In this document: in pieces, positions 8,831 to 17,722 of the stretch
Numbering within the stretch: position 1 is the first letter of the stretch
Layout of the letters: every line of letters starts with the position of its first letter
Source: Amorphoplanes friuliensis DSM 7358
GTDB taxonomy: Bacteria; Actinomycetota; Actinomycetes; Mycobacteriales; Micromonosporaceae
Length of the DNA: 64,000 nt
NCBI RefSeq assembly: GCF_000494755.1
Contig: NC_022657.1
Span: 5,432,001 to 5,496,000, forward strand
Direction of reading: 5' to 3'
Notes under the pieces: generated by a model
The model's input: only the letters and a program-made list of their open reading frames with translations
Database searches by the model: none
Told to the model about the DNA's origin: nothing
Made by a program: the position numbers and the translations under genes

Positions 8831-9889
8831 ATGGCGGTAACACAGACCCTGCGGTCCGGCGCGTGGCGCGTCGTCGAGCTGATCACGACACCCCTGGTGC
8901 CGGCGGACTACCTCGACGTGGTCGCGCCCCTGCGCAACGCCAGTGTCCTGCGCGCCAAGATCGAATCGGTCCGGCCCGAGACGCGCAACAGCGTGACGCT
9001 GGTGCTGCGGCCCGGCCGCGGCTGGCAGCCGCACGAGCCCGGGCAGTACATCCGCATCGGCGTCGACGTCGACGGTGTCCGGCTCTGGCGTGCGTACTCC
9101 GTGACCTGCGCGCCCGGCCGGCTGTCGGTGACGGTCAACGCCGTCCGGGACGGTGTGGTCAGCAACTACCTGATCCGCAACGCCAAGCGCGGCATGATCG
9201 TGCACCTGGACAACCCGGCCGGCGAGTTCACGCTCCCGACACCCCGGCCGGAGAAGGTGCTCTTCGTGACGGCCGGCAGCGGCATCACACCCGTGATGGG
9301 CATGCTGCGCAGCGCCCTGCACGAGCTGAGTGACGTCGTCGTGCTGCACTCGGCGCCGGAACGCGAGGCCGTCGTGTTCGGCGAGGAGCTGCGCACCCTG
9401 GCCGCCGACGGGCGGATCCGCCTGATCGAGCGGCACACCCGTACCGATGGACGGATCTCCACCACCGAGCTGGCCGAGCTGGTCCCCGACCTGTTCGAGC
9501 GGCACACCTGGGCCTGCGGGCCCAACGAGATGCTCGACGACCTGGGCGCGCACTGGGCCCTGGCCGGTGCGGCCGAGCGGCTGCACGTCGAGCGGTTCCG
9601 TCCGACGATCATCGCGGCCGGCGAGGGTGGCAAGGTCACCTTCGGCAGGTCCGGGACCGTGGTCGACGCCGAGGGCGGCGTACCGATCCTGGAGGCCGGT
9701 GAGAACGCCGGTGTGCTGATGCCGTCCGGCTGCCGGATGGGCATCTGCTTCAGCTGCGTGCTGCCGATGACCGAGGGCTCGGTCCGCGACCTGCGCGACG
9801 GCTCGATCACCACCGCGGTCGAGGGTGACCGCATCCCCGTCCAGACGTGCATCTCGGCCGCCGCCGGCCCGTGCCAGCTGGACGCCTGA
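8831..9889 (+). CDS. Ferredoxin reductase-like oxidoreductase with 2Fe-2S domain (desaturase electron donor)
   Basis: The 352-residue protein joins a ferredoxin-NADP reductase module to a C-terminal plant-type ferredoxin. FAD binding is shown by LWRAYSVTC (RxYS-like), nucleotide binding by FVTAGSGITPVMGML, and WACGPNEMLD is the usual reductase tail motif. The iron-sulfur cluster cysteines are in PSGCRMGICFSC (C-x4-C-x2-C) and a fourth in VQTCISA. The order FAD, NAD(P), 2Fe-2S and the adjacent membrane desaturase match the mycobacterial Rv3230c/DesA3 pair, in which the reductase passes electrons from NADPH to the di-iron desaturase. The desaturase starts 36 bp downstream, almost certainly in the same transcript. 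Confidence 0.92.
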   Translation: MAVTQTLRSGAWRVVELITTPLVPADYLDVVAPLRNASVLRAKIESVRPETRNSVTLVLRPGRGWQPHEPGQYIRIGVDVDGVRLWRAYSVTCAPGRLSVTVNAVRDGVVSNYLIRNAKRGMIVHLDNPAGEFTLPTPRPEKVLFVTAGSGITPVMGMLRSALHELSDVVVLHSAPEREAVVFGEELRTLAADGRIRLIERHTRTDGRISTTELAELVPDLFERHTWACGPNEMLDDLGAHWALAGAAERLHVERFRPTIIAAGEGGKVTFGRSGTVVDAEGGVPILEAGENAGVLMPSGCRMGICFSCVLPMTEGSVRDLRDGSITTAVEGDRIPVQTCISAAAGPCQLDA

Positions 9890-9924
9890 ACCTCTTCTCC
9901 TGCTCCCGCTCCGGAAGGAACTTC

Positions 9925-11130
9925 GTGACCACGATCCAGCGCAAGCGCGTCAGCCCGATCGACCACCTGACCGCCGAGGACATCGAGACGCTCGGCCGCG
10001 AGCTCGACGCGATCCGGGACGAGATCGTGGCCGGCCGGGGTGAGAACGACGCGAAGTACATCCGCCGCGTCATCAGCGTGCAGCGCAAGCTGGAGCTCAG
10101 CAGCCGCGCGATCCTGCTCTTCTCGCTCTTCCCGCCGGCCTGGCTGGTCGGCACGGCGGGCCTGTCGGTGGCCAAGATCCTCGAGAACATGGAGATCGGC
10201 CACAACATCATGCACGGCCAGTGGGACTGGATGCGCGACCCGAAGATCCACTCGACCGCCTGGGAGTGGGACAACGCGTCGCCGTCGGAGCAGTGGAAGC
10301 ACTCGCACAACGAGCTGCACCACACTTACACGAACGTCGTCGGCAAGGACAACGACCTCGGCTACGGCATCATGCGCGTCGACGAGGGGCAGCGCTGGCA
10401 CCCCATCTACCTGGGCCAGCCGCTCTGGAACTTCGTCAACGCGTGCTTCTTCGAGTACGGCATCGCCGCGTACGACCTCGAGCTCGGCAAGAACCTGAAG
10501 ACGAAGAAGCGGCGCACGAACCCGGAGTTCAAGGAGCGCCTCAAGCAGGTCCGCCGCAAGATCGGCAAGCAGATGCTGAAGGACTACGTCGTCCACCCGG
10601 CGCTGTCGATCGTCACCGGCTCGTTCCTGCACACCCTGGCGGCCAACGCCGTCGCCAACCTGGTCCGCAACCTCTGGACGCACTCGGTGATCATGTGCGG
10701 TCACTTCCCGCAGGGCGTCGAGACCTTCGAGCGCACGTCGATCGAGGGCGAGACCCGCGGCGAGTGGTACGTCCGGCAGATGCTCGGCTCGGCGAACATC
10801 GACGGCAACCGTGTCATGCACATCATGACCGGCAACTTGTCGTACCAGATCGAGCACCACCTCTTCCCCGACCTGCCCAGCAACCGCTACCAGGAGATCG
10901 CGCCCCGGATCCGCGAGATCTTCGACCGCTACCAGCTGACCTACGTCAGCGGCTCCCTGCCCCGGCAGGTCGGCTCGGCCTGGGCGAAGGTCTTCCGGCT
11001 CTCGCTGCCCAACCGCGGCGAGGCCAAGCTGGCGGCGGACGCACCCCGGCCCAAGCAGGTCAAGCGGGCCAAGGCCTACCGGTGGCAGCGCCCGGCCGAA
11101 GAGCCGACCCCCGTAGCCGTCAACTCCTGA
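9925..11130 (+). CDS. Membrane fatty acid (acyl-CoA) desaturase, DesA3-like
   Basis: This is a 401-residue di-iron desaturase that should introduce a double bond into acyl chains, most likely stearoyl-CoA delta-9 by analogy with DesA3. The three histidine boxes are present: H93-NIM-H97, H128-NEL-HH at 132-133, and a C-terminal QIEHH near 309-312. Hydrophobic stretches near 62-85 and 200-230 would place it in the membrane with the boxes on the cytoplasmic side. GTG 9925 is chosen because GGAAGGA lies just upstream and the residues before it read as intergenic. It pairs with the reductase gene immediately before it. Expression may be controlled by the divergent PucR-type regulator. Confidence 0.92.
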   Translation: MTTIQRKRVSPIDHLTAEDIETLGRELDAIRDEIVAGRGENDAKYIRRVISVQRKLELSSRAILLFSLFPPAWLVGTAGLSVAKILENMEIGHNIMHGQWDWMRDPKIHSTAWEWDNASPSEQWKHSHNELHHTYTNVVGKDNDLGYGIMRVDEGQRWHPIYLGQPLWNFVNACFFEYGIAAYDLELGKNLKTKKRRTNPEFKERLKQVRRKIGKQMLKDYVVHPALSIVTGSFLHTLAANAVANLVRNLWTHSVIMCGHFPQGVETFERTSIEGETRGEWYVRQMLGSANIDGNRVMHIMTGNLSYQIEHHLFPDLPSNRYQEIAPRIREIFDRYQLTYVSGSLPRQVGSAWAKVFRLSLPNRGEAKLAADAPRPKQVKRAKAYRWQRPAEEPTPVAVNS

Positions 11131-11154
11131 ACGAAGTTCGCCTACGCTGGACCG

Positions 11155-12396
11155 GTGAGTGACGTGGTGAAGAACTGGGCCGGCAACATCACCTTCAACG
11201 CGAGCCGGATCCACCGGATGCTGACGGTTCCTGAGCTGCAGGACCTTGTCGCCGGCGGCGGGAAGGTCCGGGTCCTCGGCAGCGGCCACTCCTTCAACCG
11301 GATGGCCGACACGACCGGGGACCTGGTCGACCTCATCGGCCTCCCCCGCGTCGTGGAGATCTCCGCGGACCGCCGCACGGTCCGCGTCGACGGCGGCATC
11401 CGGTACGGCGAACTGGCCGACCGTCTGCACGCCGAAGGCCTGGCCGTGCACAACATGGCGTCGCTGCCGCACATCTCGGTCGCCGGTGCCGTCACCACGG
11501 CCACCCACGGCTCCGGCGTGCGCAACCGCAACCTCGCGACGTCGGTCGCCGGCCTCGAGCTGATCCGCGGTGACGGCAAGCTGGTCACGCTGCGCCGCGG
11601 CGACGAGGGCTTCGACGGCGCCGTGGTCGGTCTGGGCGCCCTGGGCATCGTCACCGCCCTGACCCTGGACGTCGTCCCGGCGTTCGAGATCCGGCAGTAC
11701 GTCTACGACGACCTCCCCCGGTCCGTGCTCGACGACAACCTGCCGGAGATCCTCGCCTCGGGGTACAGCGTCAGCCTCTTCACCAACTGGCAGAGCACCG
11801 ACATCAACCACGCCTGGCTCAAGCGCACCGAGCCGATGCCCGACGGCCCGTTCTTCGGCGCCCGGCCCGCCGACGGCCCGCGCCACCCGGTGCCGGGTGT
11901 CGACGCCACCAACTCCACCGAGCAGTTCGGCGTCCCCGGCCCGTGGCACGCCCGCCTGCCGCACTTCCGCATGGAGTTCAGCCCGAGCACCGGCGCCGAG
12001 CTGCAGTCGGAGTGGATGGTGCCGCTCGACCGCGCGCTCGAGGCCATCGACGCCGTGGCCGCCATCCGCGAGCAGCTCGCCCCTGTCCTCCAGGTCAACG
12101 AGATCCGCACGGTGGCCGCCGACGACCTGTGGCTGAGCATGAACTACCACCGCGACAGCCTGGGCCTGCACTTCACCTGGATCGCCGACACGGACCGGGT
12201 CCTGCCGGTCGTGGCGGCCCTGGAGGAGCAGCTCGCTCCGCTGGAGGCCCGCCCGCACTGGGGCAAGGTCTTCACCCAGGACCCGGCGACGATCCGCTCC
12301 CGCTACGAGCGCTTCGCCGACTTCCAGGCCCTGGCCGCCGAGTACGACCCGGCGGGCACCTTCCGCAACGCCTGGCTCGACGACATCCTCGGCTAG
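11155..12396 (+). CDS. aldO: Alditol oxidase (FAD-dependent, VAO family)
   Basis: The 413-residue product closely resembles Streptomyces alditol oxidase in length and along the whole chain as I recall it. AldO oxidises the terminal hydroxyl of xylitol, sorbitol and similar polyols with O2, giving aldose and H2O2. The covalent-FAD site GSGHSF holds His45, matching the flavinylated histidine of AldO. Other conserved segments are NMASLPHISVAGAV.TATHGSG, NSTEQFGVPGPWH.RLPHFR and ARPHWGKVF near the end. The GTG start at 11155 has no Shine-Dalgarno, but TACGCT lies 6 nt upstream, so a leaderless transcript is likely. Its stop overlaps the stop of the convergent sigma-factor gene by 4 bp (CTAG). Confidence 0.9.
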   Translation: MSDVVKNWAGNITFNASRIHRMLTVPELQDLVAGGGKVRVLGSGHSFNRMADTTGDLVDLIGLPRVVEISADRRTVRVDGGIRYGELADRLHAEGLAVHNMASLPHISVAGAVTTATHGSGVRNRNLATSVAGLELIRGDGKLVTLRRGDEGFDGAVVGLGALGIVTALTLDVVPAFEIRQYVYDDLPRSVLDDNLPEILASGYSVSLFTNWQSTDINHAWLKRTEPMPDGPFFGARPADGPRHPVPGVDATNSTEQFGVPGPWHARLPHFRMEFSPSTGAELQSEWMVPLDRALEAIDAVAAIREQLAPVLQVNEIRTVAADDLWLSMNYHRDSLGLHFTWIADTDRVLPVVAALEEQLAPLEARPHWGKVFTQDPATIRSRYERFADFQALAAEYDPAGTFRNAWLDDILG

Positions 12397-13301
12397 ATCC
12401 CGAGCTCCACCGGCAGCCCGAACGTCACGAAGAGCTCGGGCGCCTCGAACGCCTTCATCACCGAGATCCGCCCACCCTCGGCTTGCAGAACGCCCAGCAC
12501 AAACGGGCGGTAGGCCGTGTCCCCCTCGGCCAGCACGTAGCCGGCGACCGCGGGCTGACGGTTCGCCGCCCACGGCAGCATCCGCCACCGGCCCCGCGAC
12601 ATCATGCCCTCACGCAGGGCCGGAGCAACCTGGGCCGCGCCGTGCCACTCCCCGACGCCGGGCTCGATGCTCAGCACCACGTCCTCCCGCAGCAGCCCGA
12701 CCAGCGCCTCGGGGTCGGCCTGCTCGTGCGCGGCGATGTACCGCTCCAACAACTCCCGCTGCTCCGCCCCGGGCTCCCCGGCGGGCGCCCACTCCTCCCG
12801 CCCTCCCGGCCACCGCTCCCGCAGCGTCACCCTCGCCCGCTGCACGGCACTGTTGACCGCCGGCACGGACGCATCGAGCAACTCCGCCACCTCACGCGCA
12901 CTCCAGGCCAGCACATCCCGCAGAATCAACGCGGCCCGCTGCCGCGCCGGCAACAACTGGATCGCGGCCAGAAAAGCCAGCGAGATCGTCTCCCGCTCCA
13001 CCACCGCAGCCTCCGGCCCGGGCCGCTCGTCCAGCACCTGATCCGGGTACGGCTGCAGCGGCGGCGTGGTCCTCCTCAGCGTGTCCAGGCAGGCGTTGGT
13101 CGCGATCCGATAGAGCCAGGTCCGCGCACTCGACCGCCCCTCGAAGGACTCCCTTCCCCGCCAGGCCCGCAGCAGCACCTCCTGCACATGGTCCTCAGCA
13201 GCCTCGAACGACCCGAGCATCCGATAGCAGTGCACATGCAACTCCCACCGATACCGCCGGCTCAACTCGTCGAACACCTCGGCTTCCACACCGTCGTTCA
13301 T
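12393..13301 (-). CDS. SigG-like RNA polymerase sigma-70 factor with SnoaL-like C-terminal domain
   Basis: The 302-residue protein begins with sigma region 2 (YRWELHVHCYRMLGSFEAAEDHVQE, then ARTWLYRIATNACLD) and region 4 (LPARQRAALILRDVLAWSAREVAELLD). About 110 residues follow (from LLERYIAAHEQADPEALVGLLREDVV) that look like a SnoaL/NTF2 fold. That layout is the SigG-like group (TIGR02960 type), in which the extra domain, not a separate anti-sigma factor, is thought to modulate activity. No anti-sigma gene is adjacent, which fits. The gene is convergent with aldO, overlapping it by 4 bp, and divergent from the large secreted fibronectin-III protein. Confidence 0.88.
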   Translation of the reverse strand: MNDGVEAEVFDELSRRYRWELHVHCYRMLGSFEAAEDHVQEVLLRAWRGRESFEGRSSARTWLYRIATNACLDTLRRTTPPLQPYPDQVLDERPGPEAAVVERETISLAFLAAIQLLPARQRAALILRDVLAWSAREVAELLDASVPAVNSAVQRARVTLRERWPGGREEWAPAGEPGAEQRELLERYIAAHEQADPEALVGLLREDVVLSIEPGVGEWHGAAQVAPALREGMMSRGRWRMLPWAANRQPAVAGYVLAEGDTAYRPFVLGVLQAEGGRISVMKAFEAPELFVTFGLPVELGI

Positions 13302-13446
13302 ACCCGACCTGGGGTCGTCGGCGGCGGCCGAACGGGACGAGGAAAGCTCGATGATCGGTCGACGCTTCCATCCATACAGACCGTATCCACGGGGACGGCG
13401 CCGGGGTTTGGAGATGTACCCCGATCACTTTCCCGGAAGGTCTCCG

Positions 13447-16400
13447 ATGCGGTCCTGGTCCATGAAGAAGACATCGCTCGCCGCGATGATGATCGCGGTG
13501 CTGATCGCGGCGTTCGCCTATGTCACCGTCAGCGCCGACGCGGCGGTCGCACGCGCACCCGGACCACCCACGAGGGTGGCCGCGACAGCTCAGGACCGGT
13601 CCGCGCTGGTCAGATGGAAACCGCCGGAAAGCACCGGTGGGTCGCCCGTCAGTGGGTACGTCGTCACCGCCCAGCCCGGTGGGGCGACGATCACCACGAC
13701 GGCTGTGACCAGCGTGCAGGTGGGCGGCCTGGTCAACGGCCGGCGCTACACGTTCACCGTCGCCGCGGTGAACGTGGCAGGCACCGGCGCCCGGAGCAGG
13801 CCGTCCGCACCGGTGGTCCCGCAGGCCGCCACCAGGCCGGGCCGGGCGCGCTCGGTGTCCGCGGTGGCCGGCAATCAGAGCGCGACAGTCACCTGGAAGC
13901 CCCCGGCCGGCGACGGAGGTAGCCCGATCACCGGCTACCGGGTCCGTGCCGTACCGGGCGACACCGAGACCACCGTGACCGGCGACGTCCGCAGTACCAC
14001 CGTCAGCGGGCTCACGAACGGCACTCGTTACCGGTTCACGGTCGTGGCGGTCAACGCCGTCGGCGCTGGTCCCTCCTCGGACCGCAGCCGTGTGGTGACA
14101 CCGGCCGTCGGGCCTCCGGCGGCACCGTCGTCGGTCGGAGCCGCCGCGGCCGGCCGGGGCGGTGTGACCGTCACCTGGGAGCCGGGAGACGACGGCGGCT
14201 CTCCGATCACCGGGTACGAGATCGTCGCCTCGCCCGGCGGCGCCACCGCCCGCGCGGGGAAGGACGACCGCTCGGCCACCATCAAGGGATTGCGATCCGG
14301 GACGGCTTACACGTTCGGAGTACGCGCCCGGAACGTGAAGGGACGCGGTGCTCCCGCGACCACCGCACCCACCCGGCCCGACGTCACGGTGCTGGCGGGC
14401 ACCGTCGTGCTGTCCAAGGACTCCCTGGCGGCCCTGACCGACGTGTCGGACGGGCAGACGCTTACCTTCACCGACGCTCCTACGCAGGTCACAGGTCTGA
14501 AGCCGGGCAACGTTCTGGTCGCCGACGTCAGTGAGGAGACACCGCTGGGTCTGCTGCGCAAGGTCGTCAGCGTGACAACGGACGGTGCCACTACCAGCGT
14601 CGTCACCGCCGAGGCGTCACTCGACGAGGCCCTCAGCAACGGCGCCGTCGCGGTCGACACCGAACTGGGCGCGGAGGACATCGAGCAGTTCGCGCCGGCC
14701 CGGGACGGTGTGCGGCTGGTCGCGCCGAAGGGCGTGGCCAAGCTCGATCAGCCGTCCTTGACCATCTCGCTGGACGTCGACCTGGTCAAGGAGGGCAACC
14801 GCAAGGTCACCCTGAGCGGCTCGCAGAAGATCACGCCGAGCGTGTCGTTCGACGCCTCGGTCCGGTGCTGCACGCACACCGAGTCGCACTTCACCGCCTC
14901 CGTGGCGGTGGAACGCAAGCTCGAGGCCAAGGCGGAGATCAGCAAGGAGATCAAACGCAGCATCCCGCTGGGCCGGATCGACTTCACCCCGATCCGGTTC
15001 TCGATCGGCTTCGTGCCCGTCGTGATCGTCCCCCGGATGGAACTCACGCTGGAGACCTCGGGGAAGATCAGCGCGGGGATCGTCACCTCGGTGAGCGAGA
15101 CGACAACGTCGGGCGTCGACATCCGCACCCGCGACTCCCGGGTCACCGCTCGTGAGATCAACACCCGGAGTACGGCGTACCAGCAGCCGACTGTCTTCGC
15201 TGCGGCCGAGTTCACCGCCGGGCCGCGCATCCGGATGAGCCTGATGCTCTACGGCGTGGTCGGCCCGTACGTCCAGATCACCGTCCGGGTCATCGACCTG
15301 AAGGCGGACACCAGCGCGGACAGTTTCGTGACGCTGAAACTCTCCGGCTCGATCGGCGCCGGGTTCCAGCTGTCGCTGCTGGGGAAGAAGATCGCGGACT
15401 GGGAGCGGGATCCGCTCGTCTCCTTCGAGGTGCCGCTCTACCAGTCCGGCCCGTTCATGGGTGTCACGGTCACCCCGGCGGAGGCTGTCGTGCCGGCCGG
15501 TGGGACGGTGCCGTTCACCGCGACGGTCGCCCGCTCACCGGTCCAGACCGTGGTGTGGTCAGTCAAGGACGGCGAGGGAACCATCACCCAGGACGGTGTC
15601 TACACCGCTCCGGACAAGGCCGGCCGCTACGAGATCACGGCGACCAGCCCCGCGAACGGCCTCAAACCCGAGACCAGGGCGACCGGCGAGGTGGAGGTCA
15701 CCGCCGAGGAACCGGAACCGGGCCGGGCCGACGTCCTGATCGCCGGATCCGGGGACTACGGCAGCACCACGGGCGCCTCCTGGCTGAAGGAGCGTCTGGA
15801 GGCGGCCGGCTACACGGTCGAGATCGACGCCGACGACGACCTGCCGGACAACCTCTCCGGGTACGACCAGATCTGGGCCGTGAGCACCAGCCCGTTCCCG
15901 GACGACGACCTCGACCGGCTCGTCGCCTTCGTCAAGAGCGGCCGGGGTCTCTTCCTGACCGGTGAGCGTCCCTGCTGCGAGAGCATCAACGCCGCCGACA
16001 CCACGATCGTCAAGCAGCTGGTCACCGGTCTGGATTCCCTGCAGATCGGTGGCCTCGGCGACCCGTTCCCCCAGCTCGGTCCGGTGCCGCTGAAGGCGGA
16101 CGCGCCCGGCGGCGTCACCCGCAAGCCGTTCGCCGTCGACACCTGGACCGTCGACGCGCCGGGCGGCCTGGCCGGGGTGCCGGCCAGGAACGTGATCGCG
16201 GAGGTGGACAACGGTGAGGCTCCGGCGGTGCCGATCGCTGCTGCCTGGGGCCCGGACGAGGTCTCCGGCGGCGGACGCCTGACGCTGCTGATGGACATCA
16301 ACTGGAACCAGCCCGCCGAGATGGATCCCGTCACCGCCAACCAGCTGGCGCAGAACCTGGCCTTCTTCCTCAGCGGCGATGCCGCGCCCCCGGGACCGCC

Positions 16401-16479
16401 GGCCGCGGTCGCCGCCGGCTCGCAGAAGAAGTCCCTCGACCGGACCAGAACGGCGACGAGTTCGGCGGGTGTCCGCTAG
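13447..16479 (+). CDS. Large secreted fibronectin type III protein with C-terminal GATase/ThuA-like domain
   Basis: This encodes 1010 residues. ATG 13447 follows GGAAGG with 6 nt spacing. Residues 1-35 (MRSWSMKKTSLAAMMIAVL...) are a Sec signal. Three fibronectin III repeats follow at about 38-130, 131-222 and 223-308, each with the W.PP...GGSPI.GY and NGT.Y.FTV.A.N..G pattern. Residues 310-670 are a beta-rich region I cannot name. About 671-755 is an Ig-like (Big-type) domain (VTVTPAEAVVPAGGTVPFTA), and 760-970 resembles class-I glutamine-amidotransferase/ThuA-like folds (ADVLIAGSGDYGS..., RLVAFVKSGRGLFLTGERPCC). Fn3 and Ig repeats usually space or anchor surface proteins; no sortase or lipid signal is seen. 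Function unknown. Confidence 0.85.
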   Translation: MRSWSMKKTSLAAMMIAVLIAAFAYVTVSADAAVARAPGPPTRVAATAQDRSALVRWKPPESTGGSPVSGYVVTAQPGGATITTTAVTSVQVGGLVNGRRYTFTVAAVNVAGTGARSRPSAPVVPQAATRPGRARSVSAVAGNQSATVTWKPPAGDGGSPITGYRVRAVPGDTETTVTGDVRSTTVSGLTNGTRYRFTVVAVNAVGAGPSSDRSRVVTPAVGPPAAPSSVGAAAAGRGGVTVTWEPGDDGGSPITGYEIVASPGGATARAGKDDRSATIKGLRSGTAYTFGVRARNVKGRGAPATTAPTRPDVTVLAGTVVLSKDSLAALTDVSDGQTLTFTDAPTQVTGLKPGNVLVADVSEETPLGLLRKVVSVTTDGATTSVVTAEASLDEALSNGAVAVDTELGAEDIEQFAPARDGVRLVAPKGVAKLDQPSLTISLDVDLVKEGNRKVTLSGSQKITPSVSFDASVRCCTHTESHFTASVAVERKLEAKAEISKEIKRSIPLGRIDFTPIRFSIGFVPVVIVPRMELTLETSGKISAGIVTSVSETTTSGVDIRTRDSRVTAREINTRSTAYQQPTVFAAAEFTAGPRIRMSLMLYGVVGPYVQITVRVIDLKADTSADSFVTLKLSGSIGAGFQLSLLGKKIADWERDPLVSFEVPLYQSGPFMGVTVTPAEAVVPAGGTVPFTATVARSPVQTVVWSVKDGEGTITQDGVYTAPDKAGRYEITATSPANGLKPETRATGEVEVTAEEPEPGRADVLIAGSGDYGSTTGASWLKERLEAAGYTVEIDADDDLPDNLSGYDQIWAVSTSPFPDDDLDRLVAFVKSGRGLFLTGERPCCESINAADTTIVKQLVTGLDSLQIGGLGDPFPQLGPVPLKADAPGGVTRKPFAVDTWTVDAPGGLAGVPARNVIAEVDNGEAPAVPIAAAWGPDEVSGGGRLTLLMDINWNQPAEMDPVTANQLAQNLAFFLSGDAAPPGPPAAVAAGSQKKSLDRTRTATSSAGVR

Positions 16480-16487
16480 GCATCAGG

Positions 16488-16523
16488 TGCCGGCCGTACC
16501 GGGCGAGTCCGGTACGGCCGGCA
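16488..16523 (+). terminator. Strong hairpin terminator after the fibronectin-III gene
   Basis: A perfect 15-bp inverted repeat (TGCCGGCCGTACCGG, loop GCGAGT, CCGGTACGGCCGGCA) begins 9 bp after the stop at 16479. There is no T-tract, as is common for actinobacterial terminators. The next gene starts 38 bp beyond it, so that gene needs its own promoter. Confidence 0.75.
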
Positions 16524-16525
16524 GG

Positions 16526-16564
16526 TAAGTTGGGCCGGTGGCCGGCGTTCAGGGGTTCGTATGA
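16526..16564 (+). other. Possible leaderless mini-ORF coupled to the monooxygenase start
   Basis: TAAGTT at 16526-16531 looks like a -10 hexamer. Six bases later is GTG (16538), opening an eight-codon frame (V-A-G-V-Q-G-F-V) that stops at 16562-16564, where TGA overlaps the ATG of the monooxygenase gene. AGGGG inside it can also serve as that gene's ribosome-binding site. The mini-ORF may be chance; the layout fits a translation-coupled leader. Confidence 0.3.
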
Positions 16565-17646
16565 GCGTGCGGCGGGCGACTGTGGTGGTTGTCGGGGGTG
16601 GGCAGTCCGGGTTGTCGGCCGGGTACCACCTGAAGCGGCGCGGGTTCACCAGTGCGCTGGACGACCCTGACGGTGAGCGGACCTTTGTTGTGCTCGATGC
16701 CGCGCCCGCCGCGGGTGGGGCGTGGCAGGAGCGGTGGGAGTCGCTGCGGATGGCGACCGTCAACGGGATCTTCGACCTGCCGCGGTTCCCGAAGCCGCCG
16801 CTCGATCCTGGAGAGCCCAGCCGGACCGCCGTGCCGCGCTATTTTGCGGCGTTCGAGCGGGAGGCCGGGCTGCCGATCCTGCGTCCGGTGCGGGTTTCCG
16901 CGGTCCGGTCGCAGCCGGACGGCAGTCTGAGCGTCGAGTCCGATCAGGGGTCGTGGGTCACCCGGGCGATCATCAACGCGTCCGGGACCTGGACCAATCC
17001 GGTACGCCCGCACTACCCGGGGCTGGAGACGTTCGCCGGGCTGCAGTTGCACACGCAGGACTACGTGTCGGCCGAACGCCTCGCCGGGCTGCGGGTGGCC
17101 GTCGTCGGTGGCGGGATCTCCGCCGTGCAGCTTCTGGAGGAGATCTCGCGGGTGGCGACCACCTTCTGGTACACGCGGCGGGAGCCCGTGTTCCGGGACG
17201 GGGAGTTCGAGCCCGAGGTCGCCGGGCGGGAGATCATCGCGAAGGTGGTCGCGGACGTCGAGGCGGGGCGGCCGGCCCGGAGTGTCGTCTCCTACACCGG
17301 CCTGATCTGGACGCCGTACGCCCTGGCCGCGAAGGAACGGGGTGCGCTCGTCCGCCGGGCGATGTTCGTTTCTGTCGAGCCCGGGGGTGTCCGGGAGGCG
17401 GACGGGTCGTTCACGGCGGTGGACGCCATCGTCTGGGCCACCGGGTTCCGGGCCGCGCTCGGCCATCTGGAGCCGCTGGGGCTGCGGGGCGAGAACGGTG
17501 GCATCCGGATGACCGGGACGCAGGTCGCCGGGGAGCCGCGGGTGCACCTGGTCGGCTTCGGGCCGTCCCAGTCGACCGTCGGCGCGAACCGTGCGGGACG
17601 TGAGGCGGTCAATGCGCTGGTCAAGTTCCTCGACGGAACCGGCTGA
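16561..17646 (+). CDS. FAD-dependent oxidoreductase (flavin monooxygenase family)
   Basis: The 361-residue protein has two Rossmann dinucleotide motifs. The first, VVVVGGGQSGLSAGYHL near residue 8, binds FAD; the second, VAVVGGGISAVQLL near 180, binds NADPH. The WQERWESLRMATVNG region, RAIINASGTW and AIVWATGFR are typical of the CzcO/Baeyer-Villiger-like flavin monooxygenases that oxygenate ketones, amines or sulfur compounds. It is shorter than true Baeyer-Villiger enzymes (about 500), so I call only the family. An eight-codon GTG mini-ORF at 16538-16564 ends in an ATGA overlap with this start. It is flanked by a terminator upstream. Confidence 0.85.
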   Translation: MSVRRATVVVVGGGQSGLSAGYHLKRRGFTSALDDPDGERTFVVLDAAPAAGGAWQERWESLRMATVNGIFDLPRFPKPPLDPGEPSRTAVPRYFAAFEREAGLPILRPVRVSAVRSQPDGSLSVESDQGSWVTRAIINASGTWTNPVRPHYPGLETFAGLQLHTQDYVSAERLAGLRVAVVGGGISAVQLLEEISRVATTFWYTRREPVFRDGEFEPEVAGREIIAKVVADVEAGRPARSVVSYTGLIWTPYALAAKERGALVRRAMFVSVEPGGVREADGSFTAVDAIVWATGFRAALGHLEPLGLRGENGGIRMTGTQVAGEPRVHLVGFGPSQSTVGANRAGREAVNALVKFLDGTG

Positions 17647-17722
17647 TCTTTGATCCGTTCCGGGCCGCGGTCCGTACTGCCGGGCACCAGGGGACCTTCC
17701 CGGGTGATGACTGGAGGTTGAC

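Noticed and set aside
9166..12588. A 1140-codon leftward open frame over the reductase, desaturase and aldO genes
   Set aside because: High GC keeps antisense frames open. The rightward genes have clear domains and the leftward frame has none.
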